NCBI RefSeq assembly: GCF_007994225.1
Contig: NZ_VLLL01000005.1
Span: 128,359-192,358 of the forward strand
Source of the DNA: Stackebrandtia albiflava
GTDB lineage: Bacteria > Actinomycetota > Actinomycetes > Mycobacteriales > Micromonosporaceae
DNA: 64,000 bases
Direction: 5' to 3'
Shown one piece after another: positions 36,907 to 46,890 of this stretch; the stretch's first letter is position 1; each line of letters begins with the position of its first letter. Position numbers and translations under genes: made by a program. Under the pieces are notes generated by a model that worked only from the letters and a program-made list of their open reading frames with translations, was not told the DNA's origin and ran no database searches.

Positions 36907-37812
36907 ATGAACTCGTCCGACCCTCGTCAGGCACCCCAGCGTCTGCTGGCCGGTGCGGTGGATCTGTCTTCACTCGCGTCCCCACGTCCGGCTCCGGCCG
37001 CTCCTCCTCCGGGAGGTGGCGCACCGGCGGCCGGGTCCGGTGTCGCCGTCATCGACGTCACCGAGGCCACGTTCCAGTCGGAGGTGCTGGAACGGTCGTT
37101 GCAGACCCCGGTGGTCATCGACTTCTGGGCGGAGTGGTGCGGCCCGTGCAAGCAGTTGTCGCCGGTCCTGGAGAAGCTGGCTCAGGAGGGTGGCGGCTCC
37201 TGGGTGCTGGCCAAGATCGACGTGGACGCGAACCCGCAGTTGGCGGGGGCGTTCCAGGTGCAGAGCATCCCGATGGTGGTGGCGGTCGTGGGTGGCCGTC
37301 CCGTCGACGCCTTCCAGGGCGTCCAGCCGGAGAGCACGTTGCGGCAGTGGATCGGGCAGCTGATCCAGGCCGCCGGCGGCGAGCCGCCGGAGGTGCCCAC
37401 CGATCCGCAGTTGGTGGCCGCGGAAACGGCCCTGGAGTCGGGGGACCTGGACGGCGCCGAGACGGCGTTCTCCCGGTACCTGGCCGACAACCCGGGTGAC
37501 GACGCGGCCCGCTCCGGTCTCGCGCAGGTGAAGTTGTTGCGCCGCATCGGTGACGCCGACATCGAGGCGGCCATGGCGAAGTCCGCCGCCGACCCCGACG
37601 ACGTGCCCTCGGCGCTGCTGGCCGCCGACGCGCTGGTGGTCTCCGGTCAGGCCGACGTCGCCTACGAGCGGTTGATCGCCCTGATCGCGCGCAGCGCCGG
37701 TGATCAACGTGACACCGTGCGGAAACACTTGCTGGAACTGTTCTCCATAGCGTCCCCTGAGGACCCGGTCGTCAACAAGGCCCGCAGGAGACTCTCGGCC
37801 GTGCTTTTCTGA
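36907..37812 (+). CDS. Thioredoxin-TPR co-chaperone, CnoX/YbbN-like
   Basis: After a Pro/Ala/Gly-rich linker (residues 20-45) there is a thioredoxin domain with an intact active site Trp77-Cys-Gly-Pro-Cys81. A C-terminal domain of degenerate TPRs follows from about 165 to 301 (LESGDLDGAETAFSRYLADNPGDD). This is the CnoX/YbbN design, which protects unfolded proteins during oxidative stress and passes them to GroEL or DnaK. Unlike E. coli CnoX, it keeps both active-site cysteines, so it may also have reductase activity. No ribosome site precedes ATG 36907, and TAAGACT ends only six bases upstream, so the mRNA may be leaderless. The arginase-fold gene follows after 24 bases. Confidence 0.87.
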   Translation: MNSSDPRQAPQRLLAGAVDLSSLASPRPAPAAPPPGGGAPAAGSGVAVIDVTEATFQSEVLERSLQTPVVIDFWAEWCGPCKQLSPVLEKLAQEGGGSWVLAKIDVDANPQLAGAFQVQSIPMVVAVVGGRPVDAFQGVQPESTLRQWIGQLIQAAGGEPPEVPTDPQLVAAETALESGDLDGAETAFSRYLADNPGDDAARSGLAQVKLLRRIGDADIEAAMAKSAADPDDVPSALLAADALVVSGQADVAYERLIALIARSAGDQRDTVRKHLLELFSIASPEDPVVNKARRRLSAVLF

Positions 37813-37824
37813 CCTGTATGTGGT

Positions 37825-37830
37825 TACCTT
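37825..37830 (+). promoter_or_regulatory. Candidate -10 element of a leaderless mRNA
   Basis: TACCTT lies six bases before the GTG of the arginase-fold gene and no ribosome site is present. This is the usual layout of leaderless actinobacterial transcripts. Confidence 0.4.
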
Positions 37831-37836
37831 GGTGCG

Positions 37837-38736
37837 GTGAGACGCCTCGCCATCCTGGACGCTCCCTCGAATCTGGGGTTGCGTCCACCCACCCCCACTA
37901 CGGTGCCGGGTTGCGCGAAGGCGCCCGGGGCGTTGCGGGATCACGGGTTGGTGGCGAGGCTTTCGGCGCGCGACGCGGGATGCCTGACGCCGCCCAGGTT
38001 CGACACCGGCGACTGGCAGCCGGGGGACGGCGTGTCGCAGGCGGCCGAGATCGCCGGGTACTCCCGTCGGCTGGCCGACCGGATCGACGCGATCGTCGAC
38101 GCGGGGGAGTGGCCGTTGGTGCTGGGCGGTGACTGTTCGATCCTGCTGGGTGCCGGTCTGGCGATGCGGCGCCGTGCGGTGGCGAGGCAGGTGTCGTACG
38201 GGCTGGTGTTCATGGACGGCCACTCCGACTTCCGCCATCCCGGGAACGCGCCGTACGTGGGCGCGGCGGCGGGGGAGGACCTGGCGTTGGTCACCGGTCG
38301 CGGCCAACCGGACCTCACCGACATCGACGGGCACCGGCCCTATTTCGAGTCGGCGCAGGTCGCGGTGTTGGGCATCCGGGAGTCCGACGCCCACCGCATC
38401 GAGCTGTCCGCCACGGGGATCGCCCACCGCACGGTGCCGCAGCTCCGCACGGCGGGCGCGATCCGCAGCGCGGAGTGGGCGGTGGAGCAGTTGGGGGACG
38501 TCGCCGGTTTCTGGCTCCACGTGGACGTCGACGTGCTGGACGCCTCCGTCATGCCCGCTGTGGACAGTCCCGATCCGGGCGGGATCGCCTACGGGGAACT
38601 GCAGCAGCTCATCGAGGTGTTCGCCTCGTACGAGGAGTGCATGGGGATGGAGCTGACCGTGTTCGATCCCGACTACGACCCCGACGGGGAGTACGCGGCG
38701 GCTCTGGTGGACATCCTGGTGCGCGCGCTCACCTAG
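37837..38736 (+). CDS. Arginase/agmatinase-fold (ureohydrolase) family protein
   Basis: The 299-residue protein shows the ureohydrolase fold motifs: GGDCSILLG near residue 99, MDGHSDFRHPG near 127 and HVDVDVLDAS near 228. In classical arginases the first motif is GGDHS, and the His binds manganese; here it is Cys, and DAHxD reads DGHSD. This variant subgroup is common in actinobacteria, and its substrate is not settled, so I do not name arginine or agmatine. The GTG start at 37837 lacks a ribosome site. The gene follows the CnoX-like gene by 24 bases but may have its own promoter. Confidence 0.8.
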   Translation: MRRLAILDAPSNLGLRPPTPTTVPGCAKAPGALRDHGLVARLSARDAGCLTPPRFDTGDWQPGDGVSQAAEIAGYSRRLADRIDAIVDAGEWPLVLGGDCSILLGAGLAMRRRAVARQVSYGLVFMDGHSDFRHPGNAPYVGAAAGEDLALVTGRGQPDLTDIDGHRPYFESAQVAVLGIRESDAHRIELSATGIAHRTVPQLRTAGAIRSAEWAVEQLGDVAGFWLHVDVDVLDASVMPAVDSPDPGGIAYGELQQLIEVFASYEECMGMELTVFDPDYDPDGEYAAALVDILVRALT

Positions 38737-38982
38737 CGCGAATCCACACTGGAGGCTTCTTCTCGCGGGGGCCGGGAATGGCACCGAGTGTCCGATATAT
38801 GCTCGATCGCCTGAATGCCCGCCGGCCGGTCACGACACCGACCTCGGGTTTCACGGGTTGCGGTGTGACGTGCCACCCGGCGAGGATGGGGTGTGTGATC
38901 TTCGCCGGACGCACGTAGTCTCTTTCATAGCGCGGTGCTCACACTGGCGTGGGCACGGAATCATTTGGGAGCTGGCGACACA

Positions 38983-41900
38983 GTGTTGGCGATAGTGGCA
39001 GATGACGACGAACGGGAATTCGACGACGAGCTGCCCAACCGGGAACGACTCATCTCGGAGGCGGCGGATCTGGCCGGGGACGATCGGCGGCTCGCCGATC
39101 TGGTGCGACTGTACTGGCGGTTCGTTCCCGACGAGGACCTGGCGGGCCGCGAGCCCGCCGACCTGTTCAAGACCGTGGCCGACCATCGCGAACTCGCCGC
39201 CCAGCGGCTCCCCGGTGAACTGAAACTCCGGGTCACCACTCCGCCGCCGCGGGAGTCGGCGGGCGGCAACGCCGTCCCGGCGCCCACCCACATCGACGTC
39301 GTCACCGACGACATGCCCTTCCTGGTCGACTCCGTCACCGGCGCCCTGACCAGCCGCAAACACGACATCAACCTGCTGGTCCACCCGCAGGTGCGGGTCC
39401 GTCGCGAGGTGATGGGCAAGCTCGTCACCGCCCCGGTCGACGGCGAGGACGACACCGAGGGCACCGACGTGGTCCAGGAGAGCTGGATGCACATCGAGAT
39501 CGACCGGCTGCGTGACGGCGCCGCCGAGGACGAGGTCCACAACGAGGTCACCGGCGTCCTCACCGACGTCCGCGAGTGCGTCGAGGACTGGCCGAAGATG
39601 CGTGAGGCGGCACTGGGGCTCGCCGCCGAGTTCACCGAGGACGGCGACCGCCTCCCGGTGCCGAAGAAGGACCTCTCCGACGCCGTCGATCTGTTGCGGT
39701 GGCTGGTCAACGACCAGTTCATCTTCCTCGGATACCGGGAGTACCGGCTGGTCGACTCCGAGGACGGCCTGGCGCTGGAGTCGGTGATGGGGTCCGGCCT
39801 GGGGCTGCTGCGCACCGACTCCGGTCACGTCAAACCGCTGTCGGCCATGACCCCCGAGGCACGGGAACGCGCCCTGGAGAAGCGGCTGCTCATCGTCACC
39901 AAGGCGAACTCGCGGGCGACGGTCCACCGCAACGCCTACATGGACTACATCGGTTTCAAGACCTTTGACGCGGACGGGAACGTGATCGGGGAACGCCGGT
40001 TCCTCGGCCTGTTCACGTCGTCGGCGTACCTGTCGTCGGTGAAGGACCTCCCGGTCGTCAGCCGCAAGGTCTACGAGGTCATGGAGCGTTCCGGCCTGCC
40101 GCCGACCAGCCACTCGGGCAAGGATCTGATGACGATCCTGGAGACCTACCCGCGTGACGAGCTGTTCCAGATCCGCACCGACGACCTGTACCGCACGGCA
40201 ATGGCGGTGCTGCGGCTCGCCGGCCGCCGCCGGCTGCGGCTGTTCACCCGCCGCGACACCTACGGCAGGTTCATCTCCTGCCTGGTCTACCTGCCCCGGG
40301 ACCGGTTCAACACCGACAACCGGTTGAAGATCCAGAACATCCTGTTGGAGCGGCTGCACGGCGTCGGCGTCGACTTCGCCACGCACGTGTCCGACTCGGT
40401 GCTCGCGCGGATCCACCTCACGGTGCGCACCGACCCGGCCGACCCGCCGGGCGACATCGACACCGAGTCGATACAGCAGGAACTCATCGACGCCACCCGT
40501 TCCTGGGACGCCGACTTCGAGATGCTGTTGGACAGGAAGCTCGGCACCGAGCAGTCCAACGAACTGGTCGAACGGTACGGCCGCGCCTTCTCCAACACCT
40601 ACAAGGACTGGCATTCGCCGTTCGAGGCCGCCAAGGACATCGCGAAGCTCGAACTGGTCGACGAGCCCGGTGAGCTGGCCCTGCACCTGTACCGCCGCCG
40701 CAAGAGCGACGACGACGTCCGGTTCAAGGTGTTCCGGTTCGGTGAGCCGATGATGCTGTCGGCGGTGCTGCCGGTGCTGCACTCGCTGGGCGTGCAGGTC
40801 GTCGACGAGCGGCCCTACGAGGTAAAACGCGACGACGGTTCGATCTTCCTGCACGACTTCGGCCTGCGACTGTCCGACCCCGACATCCACGTACCGCAGG
40901 TGCGGTCCATCGTGGAGAACGCGTTCTCCGCGTCGTGGCGGGGCGAGGCCGAGACCGACGAGTTCAACGAACTGGTCCTCAAGGCCGGCCTCACCTGGCG
41001 GCAGGTCGTCATCCTGCGCGCCTACAGCCGTTACCTGCGGCAGACCGGCAGCATCCACACGCCGTCGTTCATGGCGGTCACGCTGGGCGCCAACCCCACG
41101 CTGGCCGCGCAACTGGTGACCCTGTTCGAGACCAGGTTCGACCCGGAACTCCAGCTCACCTCGCAGGCCCGCAAGGACCAGGCCGAGGCGCTGATCGCGG
41201 AGTTCGAGGCCGGTCTCGAGGAGGTCCCCAGTCTCGACGCCGACAGGATCCTGCGGTCGTTCCTGGCGCTGATCCAGGCGACCCTGCGCACCTCGTACTT
41301 CCAGCGCGGCTCCAGCGGGCGCCCCAAGTCGTACATCGCGTTCAAGCTGGACCCGACGTCGATCCCGGACCTGCCCGCGCCGCGGCCCGCCTTCGAGATC
41401 TTCGTGTACTCGCCCCGGTTCGAGGGCGTCCACCTGCGGTTCGGCAAGGTCGCCCGCGGTGGCCTGCGGTGGTCCGACCGGCAGGAGGACTTCCGCACCG
41501 AGATCCTGGGACTCGTCAAGGCGCAGATGGTCAAGAACGCCGTCATCGTGCCAGTCGGCGCCAAGGGCGGCTTCGTCCTCAAGGACCCGCCGTCGGATCG
41601 CGAGTCGCTGCAGACCGAGGGCGTCGCCTGCTACCGGTCGTTCATCTCGGCACTTCTGGACGTCACCGACAACATCGACCCGTCCGGGAAGGTGGTGCCC
41701 CCGCCGGACGTCGTCCGGCACGACGGCGACGACACCTACCTGGTGGTCGCCGCCGACAAGGGCACCGCGACGTTCTCCGACCTGGCCAACGAGGTCGCCG
41801 CCAAGTACCACTTCTGGCTCGGTGACGCCTTCGCGTCCGGCGGCTCGGCCGGCTACGACCACAAGAAGATGGGCATCACCGCGCGCGGCGCCTGGGAGTC

Positions 41901-43875
41901 GGTCAAACGGCACTTCCGGCTGCTGGGAATCGACACCCAGACGCAGGACCACACCGCCGTCGGCATCGGCGACATGGCCGGCGACGTGTTCGGGAACGGC
42001 CTGTTGTGCTCCCCGCACACCCGCCTGATCGCGGCGTTCAACCACATGCACGTCTTCATCGACCCGGACCCCGACACCGCCGCGGCCTTCGAGGAGCGGC
42101 GGAGGCTGTTCGCGCTGCCCCGGTCCACCTGGGCCGACTACGACGCCGACCTCATCAGTGAGGGCGGCGGCGTGTGGCCGCGCTCGGCCAAGTCGATCCC
42201 GGTGTCGCCGCAGGTGCGTGAGGTGCTGGGCCTGGACGACGACGTCACCAGCATGCCCCCGAACGCCCTGATCCGGGCGATCCTCACCGCCGACGTCGAC
42301 CTGTTGTGGAACGGCGGCATCGGCACCTACGTCAAGGGTGGTGGGGAGAGCCACGCCGAGGTCGGCGACAAGGCGAACGACGCGCTGCGCGTCAACGGCG
42401 CGGACCTGCGCTGCACGGTCGTCGGTGAGGGCGGGAACCTCGGCTTCACCCAGCGGGGCCGTATCGAGTTCGCCGACAAGGGCGGCAGCATCGCCACCGA
42501 CTTCATCGACAACTCCGCCGGAGTGGACTGCTCCGACCACGAGGTCAACATCAAGGTACTGCTGTCGCGGGCGATCACCGCCGGTGAACTGCCCGCCGAC
42601 GCGCGCGACGAACTGCTCGCCGACATGACCGACGAGGTCGCCGCGCTGGTGCTGCGCGACAACTACGACCAGAACCTCGCGCTGGCCAACGCCGACGCGC
42701 AGGCTCCCAAACTGCTGTCGGTCCACCGGCGGCTGATCGACCACCTGGCGACCACCGCCGGGCTCGACCGGGAACTGGAGGCGCTGCCGGGCGACAAGCA
42801 GCTCAACACCCGGATCGCGGCCGGGAACGGCCTCACCGAACCGGAACTGGCGGTCCTGCTGTCCTATGTGAAGCTGGGCCTGTCCGACCAGATCCTCGCC
42901 TCCGACCTCCCGGACGAGAGCTGGACCGGCGACATCCTCACCGGGTACTTCCCGACCCCGCTGCGGGAGCGGTTCGCCCGGCTGATGCCGGAGCACCCGT
43001 TGCGGCGGGAGATCGTCACGACCGCGATCGTCAACGAGGTCGTCAACCGCGGCGGGACGTCCTACGTGTTCCGGGTCGCGGAGGAGACCAGTTGCGACGC
43101 CGCGGACGTCCTGCGCGCCTACGTCATCGTGCGTGACGTGTTCGGGCTGGCCGACATCTGGGCCGAGATCGAGTCCCTCGACAACGAGGTGCCCGCGACC
43201 GGCCAGGTGGCGGCGATGCTGGTGGTCCGGCGGCTGCTCGACCGGGGCGCCCGCTGGCTGGTCCAGAACCGCAGCGTCCCGCTCGACGTGCCGGGCGAGA
43301 TCGCCCGGATGCGGCCGGGCGTGTCCACACTGCTTCCCCGCATCGGTGAACTGCTGCGCGGCGGCGAACGCGACGGGATGCGCGTCTACTCCGCCCGCCT
43401 CGTCGAGAAGGGAGTCCCGGAGGGTCTCGCCGACCGGGTCGTCGGGCTGATGTACGGCTTCGGCCTGGTGGACGTCGTGGACATCGCCGACACCGTCGGC
43501 CAGGACCTGGAGACAGTCGCGGACGTCTACTACACCGTCACCGAACGGTTCCGCGGCGACGAGGTGCTGGACAAGATCTCGGCGCTGTCCCGCGAGGACC
43601 GGTGGCAGACCCTCGCCCGGATGGCGTTGCGGTACGACCTCTACGCCGCGATGGCGGCGTTGACGTCGCAGGTCATGCAGACCACCGACGCCGACGGGTC
43701 ACCCGCCGAGCGGGTGGAGCAGTGGGAGCACGACAACGCCACCGCCCTCGGGCGGGTGAACGGCGCGATCGAGGAGTTCGCGACCTCCGACGCCGACCTG
43801 GCGGCCCTGTCGGTCCTGCTGCGGCAGGTCCGCACGCTCGCCCAGGCGTCCGCCGCCCGCAACTCGCGGGCCTGA
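38983..43875 (+). CDS. gdh: NAD-specific glutamate dehydrogenase, large (L180) class
   Basis: This very large catabolic enzyme (about 1630 residues) oxidatively deaminates glutamate to 2-oxoglutarate with NAD. A long N-terminal region with ACT-like regulatory segments precedes the catalytic domain. That domain shows GGLRWSDRQEDFRTEILG near residue 825, VPVGAKGGFVLK near 855 and a Rossmann segment near 970-1030 (GIGDMAGDVFGNG). A helical C-terminal domain completes the family pattern. The start is unsettled: GTG 38983 has GGGAG about 11 bases upstream, GTG 38935 extends the frame and GTG 38995 is also possible. A -10-like TATGCT lies at 38798. A strong hairpin ends the gene. Confidence 0.93.
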   Translation: MLAIVADDDEREFDDELPNRERLISEAADLAGDDRRLADLVRLYWRFVPDEDLAGREPADLFKTVADHRELAAQRLPGELKLRVTTPPPRESAGGNAVPAPTHIDVVTDDMPFLVDSVTGALTSRKHDINLLVHPQVRVRREVMGKLVTAPVDGEDDTEGTDVVQESWMHIEIDRLRDGAAEDEVHNEVTGVLTDVRECVEDWPKMREAALGLAAEFTEDGDRLPVPKKDLSDAVDLLRWLVNDQFIFLGYREYRLVDSEDGLALESVMGSGLGLLRTDSGHVKPLSAMTPEARERALEKRLLIVTKANSRATVHRNAYMDYIGFKTFDADGNVIGERRFLGLFTSSAYLSSVKDLPVVSRKVYEVMERSGLPPTSHSGKDLMTILETYPRDELFQIRTDDLYRTAMAVLRLAGRRRLRLFTRRDTYGRFISCLVYLPRDRFNTDNRLKIQNILLERLHGVGVDFATHVSDSVLARIHLTVRTDPADPPGDIDTESIQQELIDATRSWDADFEMLLDRKLGTEQSNELVERYGRAFSNTYKDWHSPFEAAKDIAKLELVDEPGELALHLYRRRKSDDDVRFKVFRFGEPMMLSAVLPVLHSLGVQVVDERPYEVKRDDGSIFLHDFGLRLSDPDIHVPQVRSIVENAFSASWRGEAETDEFNELVLKAGLTWRQVVILRAYSRYLRQTGSIHTPSFMAVTLGANPTLAAQLVTLFETRFDPELQLTSQARKDQAEALIAEFEAGLEEVPSLDADRILRSFLALIQATLRTSYFQRGSSGRPKSYIAFKLDPTSIPDLPAPRPAFEIFVYSPRFEGVHLRFGKVARGGLRWSDRQEDFRTEILGLVKAQMVKNAVIVPVGAKGGFVLKDPPSDRESLQTEGVACYRSFISALLDVTDNIDPSGKVVPPPDVVRHDGDDTYLVVAADKGTATFSDLANEVAAKYHFWLGDAFASGGSAGYDHKKMGITARGAWESVKRHFRLLGIDTQTQDHTAVGIGDMAGDVFGNGLLCSPHTRLIAAFNHMHVFIDPDPDTAAAFEERRRLFALPRSTWADYDADLISEGGGVWPRSAKSIPVSPQVREVLGLDDDVTSMPPNALIRAILTADVDLLWNGGIGTYVKGGGESHAEVGDKANDALRVNGADLRCTVVGEGGNLGFTQRGRIEFADKGGSIATDFIDNSAGVDCSDHEVNIKVLLSRAITAGELPADARDELLADMTDEVAALVLRDNYDQNLALANADAQAPKLLSVHRRLIDHLATTAGLDRELEALPGDKQLNTRIAAGNGLTEPELAVLLSYVKLGLSDQILASDLPDESWTGDILTGYFPTPLRERFARLMPEHPLRREIVTTAIVNEVVNRGGTSYVFRVAEETSCDAADVLRAYVIVRDVFGLADIWAEIESLDNEVPATGQVAAMLVVRRLLDRGARWLVQNRSVPLDVPGEIARMRPGVSTLLPRIGELLRGGERDGMRVYSARLVEKGVPEGLADRVVGLMYGFGLVDVVDIADTVGQDLETVADVYYTVTERFRGDEVLDKISALSREDRWQTLARMALRYDLYAAMAALTSQVMQTTDADGSPAERVEQWEHDNATALGRVNGAIEEFATSDADLAALSVLLRQVRTLAQASAARNSRA

Positions 43876-43889
43876 CCCGGTCACTTCCG

Positions 43890-43921
43890 CGAAGGCCGGC
43901 CCGTCACCGGGCCGGCCTTCG
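43890..43921 (+). terminator. Stem-loop terminator after gdh
   Basis: CGAAGGCCGGCCCG (43890-43903) and CGGGCCGGCCTTCG (43908-43921) form a perfect 14-bp stem with a TCAC loop. Confidence 0.88.
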
Positions 43922-44160
43922 TCGTTCCGCCGTCCGGGCGCGCCGATCATGGTTCCGGTGTGGACCCGCGAAGCCGGGCGGGCACCTACGGTCGCGGTCG
44001 GCAGCATGCCGATGACCTGCCGTGACGGTCGCACAATTTGTACATATTCGCCGTCCTTCGGTCTTCCCCGGGACTCGAGTGGCGTGGTAGGAACACATTC
44101 CGGCCTCACCGGGCCGGACGCTCCACCCTCTGCCCCTCTGCCCCCATGGGAGCCGTGTCC

Positions 44161-45252
44161 ATGTCTGAAAGCCCCCGGGTCTCCCGCCGCTCCGCGCTCC
44201 GTGGAGCGGTGGTGTTGGGTGTCGGTGCCGCCGCAGGTGGCGGCGCGGTCCTCACGCCGACCGCCGCCCAGGCCGCCGTGCCCCGCCCCACCATCGCCAG
44301 CACGTCCGACTGGGGTGCCCGCCGCCCGGGCAGCCTCACCCAGTTGTCGAACGACCCCGACAAGATCGTCATCCACCACACCGCCTCGGCGAACTCCAAC
44401 GACTTCTCGCTCCAGCACGCCTACGACCTGGCCTACACGATCCAGGGTTGGCACATGAACGAGAACAACTGGTCCGACTCGGGTCAGCACTTCACCATCA
44501 GCCGTGGTGGTCACATCATGGAGGGCCGTCACACCAGCCTGCGGCACCTGCTCGACGGTGACGGCATGGTGCAGGGCGCCCACGCCCCGGGCGCCAACAC
44601 CAGCGGCATCGGGATCGAGAACGAGGGCCTGTACACCTCGGTGCTGCCGACGACGCAGTTGTGGAACAGCATGGTGACGTTCTGCGCCTACATCTGCCAG
44701 CAGTACGGCATCCGGTCGTCGCAGATCTTCGGGCACCGCGACTTCTCCGCGACCGCCTGCCCCGGCAACGCCCTGTACGCCCGGCTTCCGCAGTTGCGCA
44801 GCGAGGTCCAGGCGAAGCTGGACGGCGGCGGCGGCGACCCGCCGGACTTCCAGGTCGTGGTGGACAACGGCGGTTCCGGATTCGGCGCCAGTGACAACTG
44901 GGGGACGTCCACGTACTCCAGTCAACGACACGGTGCCGACTACCGGTTCGCCGATCCGCAGACCGTCTCGGACGCCGCGTACTTCCGCGCCGACATCCCC
45001 GCGGCCGGGAACTACAAGATCGAGACCTGGTACCCGGCCAACGCCGGCTACAACAGCGCGACCCCGTACGTGATCTACGCCAGCGACGGCAACCGCACGG
45101 TCCACGTCGACCAGCGGTCGAACGGCGGCCGGTGGGTGTCGCTGGGCACCTTCCCGCTGGCCGCCGGGAACCGCAGTGTCGTGGCGGTCAGCCGGTGGAC
45201 CGGTACCACCGGATACGTCATCGCCGACGCCGTACGGATCAGCTCGGCCTGA
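44161..45252 (+). CDS. Tat-exported N-acetylmuramoyl-L-alanine amidase with golvesin-like C-terminal domain
   Basis: A Tat signal (SRRSALRG, cleavage after AQA near 38) leads to a PGRP/Amidase_2 domain. Zinc ligands are visible in KIVIHHTAS, GHRDFSATACPG (His and Cys) and the active-site HFTISRGG segment. A Gly/Asp linker then leads to a C-terminal beta domain of about 125 residues (DNGGSGFGASDNWGTS through YVIADAVRIS), matching the golvesin C-terminal-like domain, which probably binds wall or polysaccharide. The protein is 363 residues. ATG 44161 follows GGGAG. The same tail domain occurs in the amidase at 49445. Cleaves the MurNAc-L-Ala bond by family analogy. Confidence 0.88.
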   Translation: MSESPRVSRRSALRGAVVLGVGAAAGGGAVLTPTAAQAAVPRPTIASTSDWGARRPGSLTQLSNDPDKIVIHHTASANSNDFSLQHAYDLAYTIQGWHMNENNWSDSGQHFTISRGGHIMEGRHTSLRHLLDGDGMVQGAHAPGANTSGIGIENEGLYTSVLPTTQLWNSMVTFCAYICQQYGIRSSQIFGHRDFSATACPGNALYARLPQLRSEVQAKLDGGGGDPPDFQVVVDNGGSGFGASDNWGTSTYSSQRHGADYRFADPQTVSDAAYFRADIPAAGNYKIETWYPANAGYNSATPYVIYASDGNRTVHVDQRSNGGRWVSLGTFPLAAGNRSVVAVSRWTGTTGYVIADAVRISSA

Positions 45253-45282
45253 TCTCCGAAGACCGAACCTCTCCTCCCCTCC

Positions 45283-45317
45283 ACGTGGCCGCCGCCCCAC
45301 CCGGGCGGCGGCCACGT
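45283..45317. terminator. Bidirectional stem-loop terminator
   Basis: ACGTGGCCGCCGCCC (45283-45297) and GGGCGGCGGCCACGT (45303-45317) form a perfect 15-bp stem between the convergent amidase and hexosaminidase genes. Confidence 0.9.
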
Positions 45318-45330
45318 CGCGTGTGGCGGG

Positions 45331-46803
45331 TCAGTCGCCCAGCAGCCGTTCCGCCGCGGCCTGCGCGTTGGCGCCGGCGGCACCGAAGGTCGCCAGGTAC
45401 GCGGTCACGCCCTCGGGGCGCCACGCCGCGGGCCAGCCCATCTCCACGAGCACGACCGGGCTCGGGCCGGCCGCCAGGCCCGCCAGCAACGCCCGCGCGG
45501 CGGGTCGGCGGTGGGTGTCGCGGGAGACCACCACGATGGGGCGGCCCGCCGCCAGCGCCGACAGTTCCGCCGACTCGTCGGACTCGACGTCGGTGTGCCG
45601 CACGACCGCGTCGGGCAGCCGCTTGGTCAGCAGCGGTGTCACGCCCCACGGGAACTCGCCGACCGCGATGTTGGCGGGGGAGTCGATCTGGACGATGACG
45701 GCGTCGTCCAGGCGGGGGACGGTGCCCTCCAGGTGCAGTGCCCGGCGTGCCGCCTCCAGTCCCAGCGGCCGGTTCGCGGCGGCGGCGTGGTGTTCACGCT
45801 GCCAGGCGCGCAGCGCGTCGCCGCGCGCGACCGCCGATTCGAGCCGTTCCAGCGGCATGCGTCCCGAGACGACGGCGTCCGCGACGGCGTCGGCGGTGGC
45901 GTGGACGAGTTCGGTCATGGGGCCCGCCTTCTGCGACTCGCCGCCGGTGCAGATGAGGTCGCAGCCGGCCATGAGCGCGCGGACGATGGCCTCGGGCATC
46001 CCGGTCGCGCCACTGGCGCCCTGCATCTCCATGGCGTCGGTGACGATGACGCCGTCGAAGCCCATCTCCTCGCGCAGCAGGCCGGTCATCGCGGCGTGGG
46101 ACAGCGTGCCGGGCGCGTCGCCGGTCAGCGCGGGGACCCGGATGTGGCCGCTCATGATCACCTGGATGCCCGCGTCGATCACGGCCTGGAACGGTACGAG
46201 TTCCCGCCGCCGCAGCACGTCCAGGGAGACGTCCACCGTGGGCACCGTCAGGTGTGAGTCGACGGAGGTGGCGCCGTGGCCGGGGAAGTGTTTAGCGCAG
46301 GCGGCCACCCCGGCCTGTTGCAGTCCCCGGACCGCCGCGACGGCGTGCCGGGCGACCGCCTCGGGGTCGCGCCCGAACGAGCGGGTGCCGATGACCGGGT
46401 TGTCGTCCTCCACGTTGACGTCCACGGCGGGCGCGAAGTTCAGGTTGACGCCCGCCTGGACGAGTTCGGAGCCGATCGAGCGGTGGATCGCGGTGGTGAG
46501 TTCGGGGTCGTCCACGGCGCCCAGTGCGGCGTTGCCCGGGTAGGGGCTGCCGGTGGCGGTGTGGAGGCGGGTGACGTCGCCGCCCTCCTCGTCGATCGCG
46601 ATGACGGCGTCGGGGGATGCCTCTCGCAGTGACGCGTTGAGCCGGGCGAGTTGGTCCGCGTCCGCGATGTTGAAGGCGAAGAGGCAGTATCCGCCGAGGC
46701 CGGCCTCCAGCAACTCCAATGCCCAGGGCGGCGCGGTCGTGCCGGTGAAACCGGGGATGAGGGTGCGCAGGGCGAGGGCGTGGAGTTCGGAACGGTGTGT
46801 CAT
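45331..46803 (-). CDS. nagZ: Beta-N-acetylhexosaminidase, GH3 NagZ type
   Basis: The 490-residue enzyme is a GH3 glycosidase that removes terminal GlcNAc from wall fragments or chitooligosaccharides. NagZ hallmarks are the His/Asp dyad in KHFPGHGATSVDSH near residue 185 and the nucleophile Asp in VTDAMEM near 260. A C-terminal region of about 150 residues is an alpha/beta domain as in actinobacterial two-domain NagZ. No signal peptide is seen, so it is probably cytoplasmic and acts on imported fragments. Start ATG 46803 (complement) has GGGAA. An ATCGATTA-type promoter element lies 36 bases upstream, and a ROK regulator is divergent. Confidence 0.9.
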   Translation of the reverse strand: MTHRSELHALALRTLIPGFTGTTAPPWALELLEAGLGGYCLFAFNIADADQLARLNASLREASPDAVIAIDEEGGDVTRLHTATGSPYPGNAALGAVDDPELTTAIHRSIGSELVQAGVNLNFAPAVDVNVEDDNPVIGTRSFGRDPEAVARHAVAAVRGLQQAGVAACAKHFPGHGATSVDSHLTVPTVDVSLDVLRRRELVPFQAVIDAGIQVIMSGHIRVPALTGDAPGTLSHAAMTGLLREEMGFDGVIVTDAMEMQGASGATGMPEAIVRALMAGCDLICTGGESQKAGPMTELVHATADAVADAVVSGRMPLERLESAVARGDALRAWQREHHAAAANRPLGLEAARRALHLEGTVPRLDDAVIVQIDSPANIAVGEFPWGVTPLLTKRLPDAVVRHTDVESDESAELSALAAGRPIVVVSRDTHRRPAARALLAGLAAGPSPVVLVEMGWPAAWRPEGVTAYLATFGAAGANAQAAAERLLGD

Positions 46804-46826
46804 GGGGTTCCCATTCGCCGACGTTA

Positions 46827-46855
46827 CTAGAAACAAAACTATCGATTATTCTAGG
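46827..46855 (-). promoter_or_regulatory. A+T-rich promoter/operator of nagZ
   Basis: CTAGAA (46827-46832) and TTCTAG (46849-46854) form a dyad around an A+T-rich core. On the coding strand the block at 46855-46839 reads CCTAGAATAATCGATAG, nearly identical to the element before the pseudoprotease gene (61903-61887), at 36 and 34 bases before each start codon. Confidence 0.6.
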
Positions 46856-46890
46856 TCTTCACGCGGCGTGCGCGTCGTCGGCTTGCCGAT

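Noticed and set aside
38851-42996. 1381-codon minus-strand ORF opposite gdh
   Set aside because: The plus-strand product is a well-defined glutamate dehydrogenase; the antisense frame is compositionally biased and has no domain.
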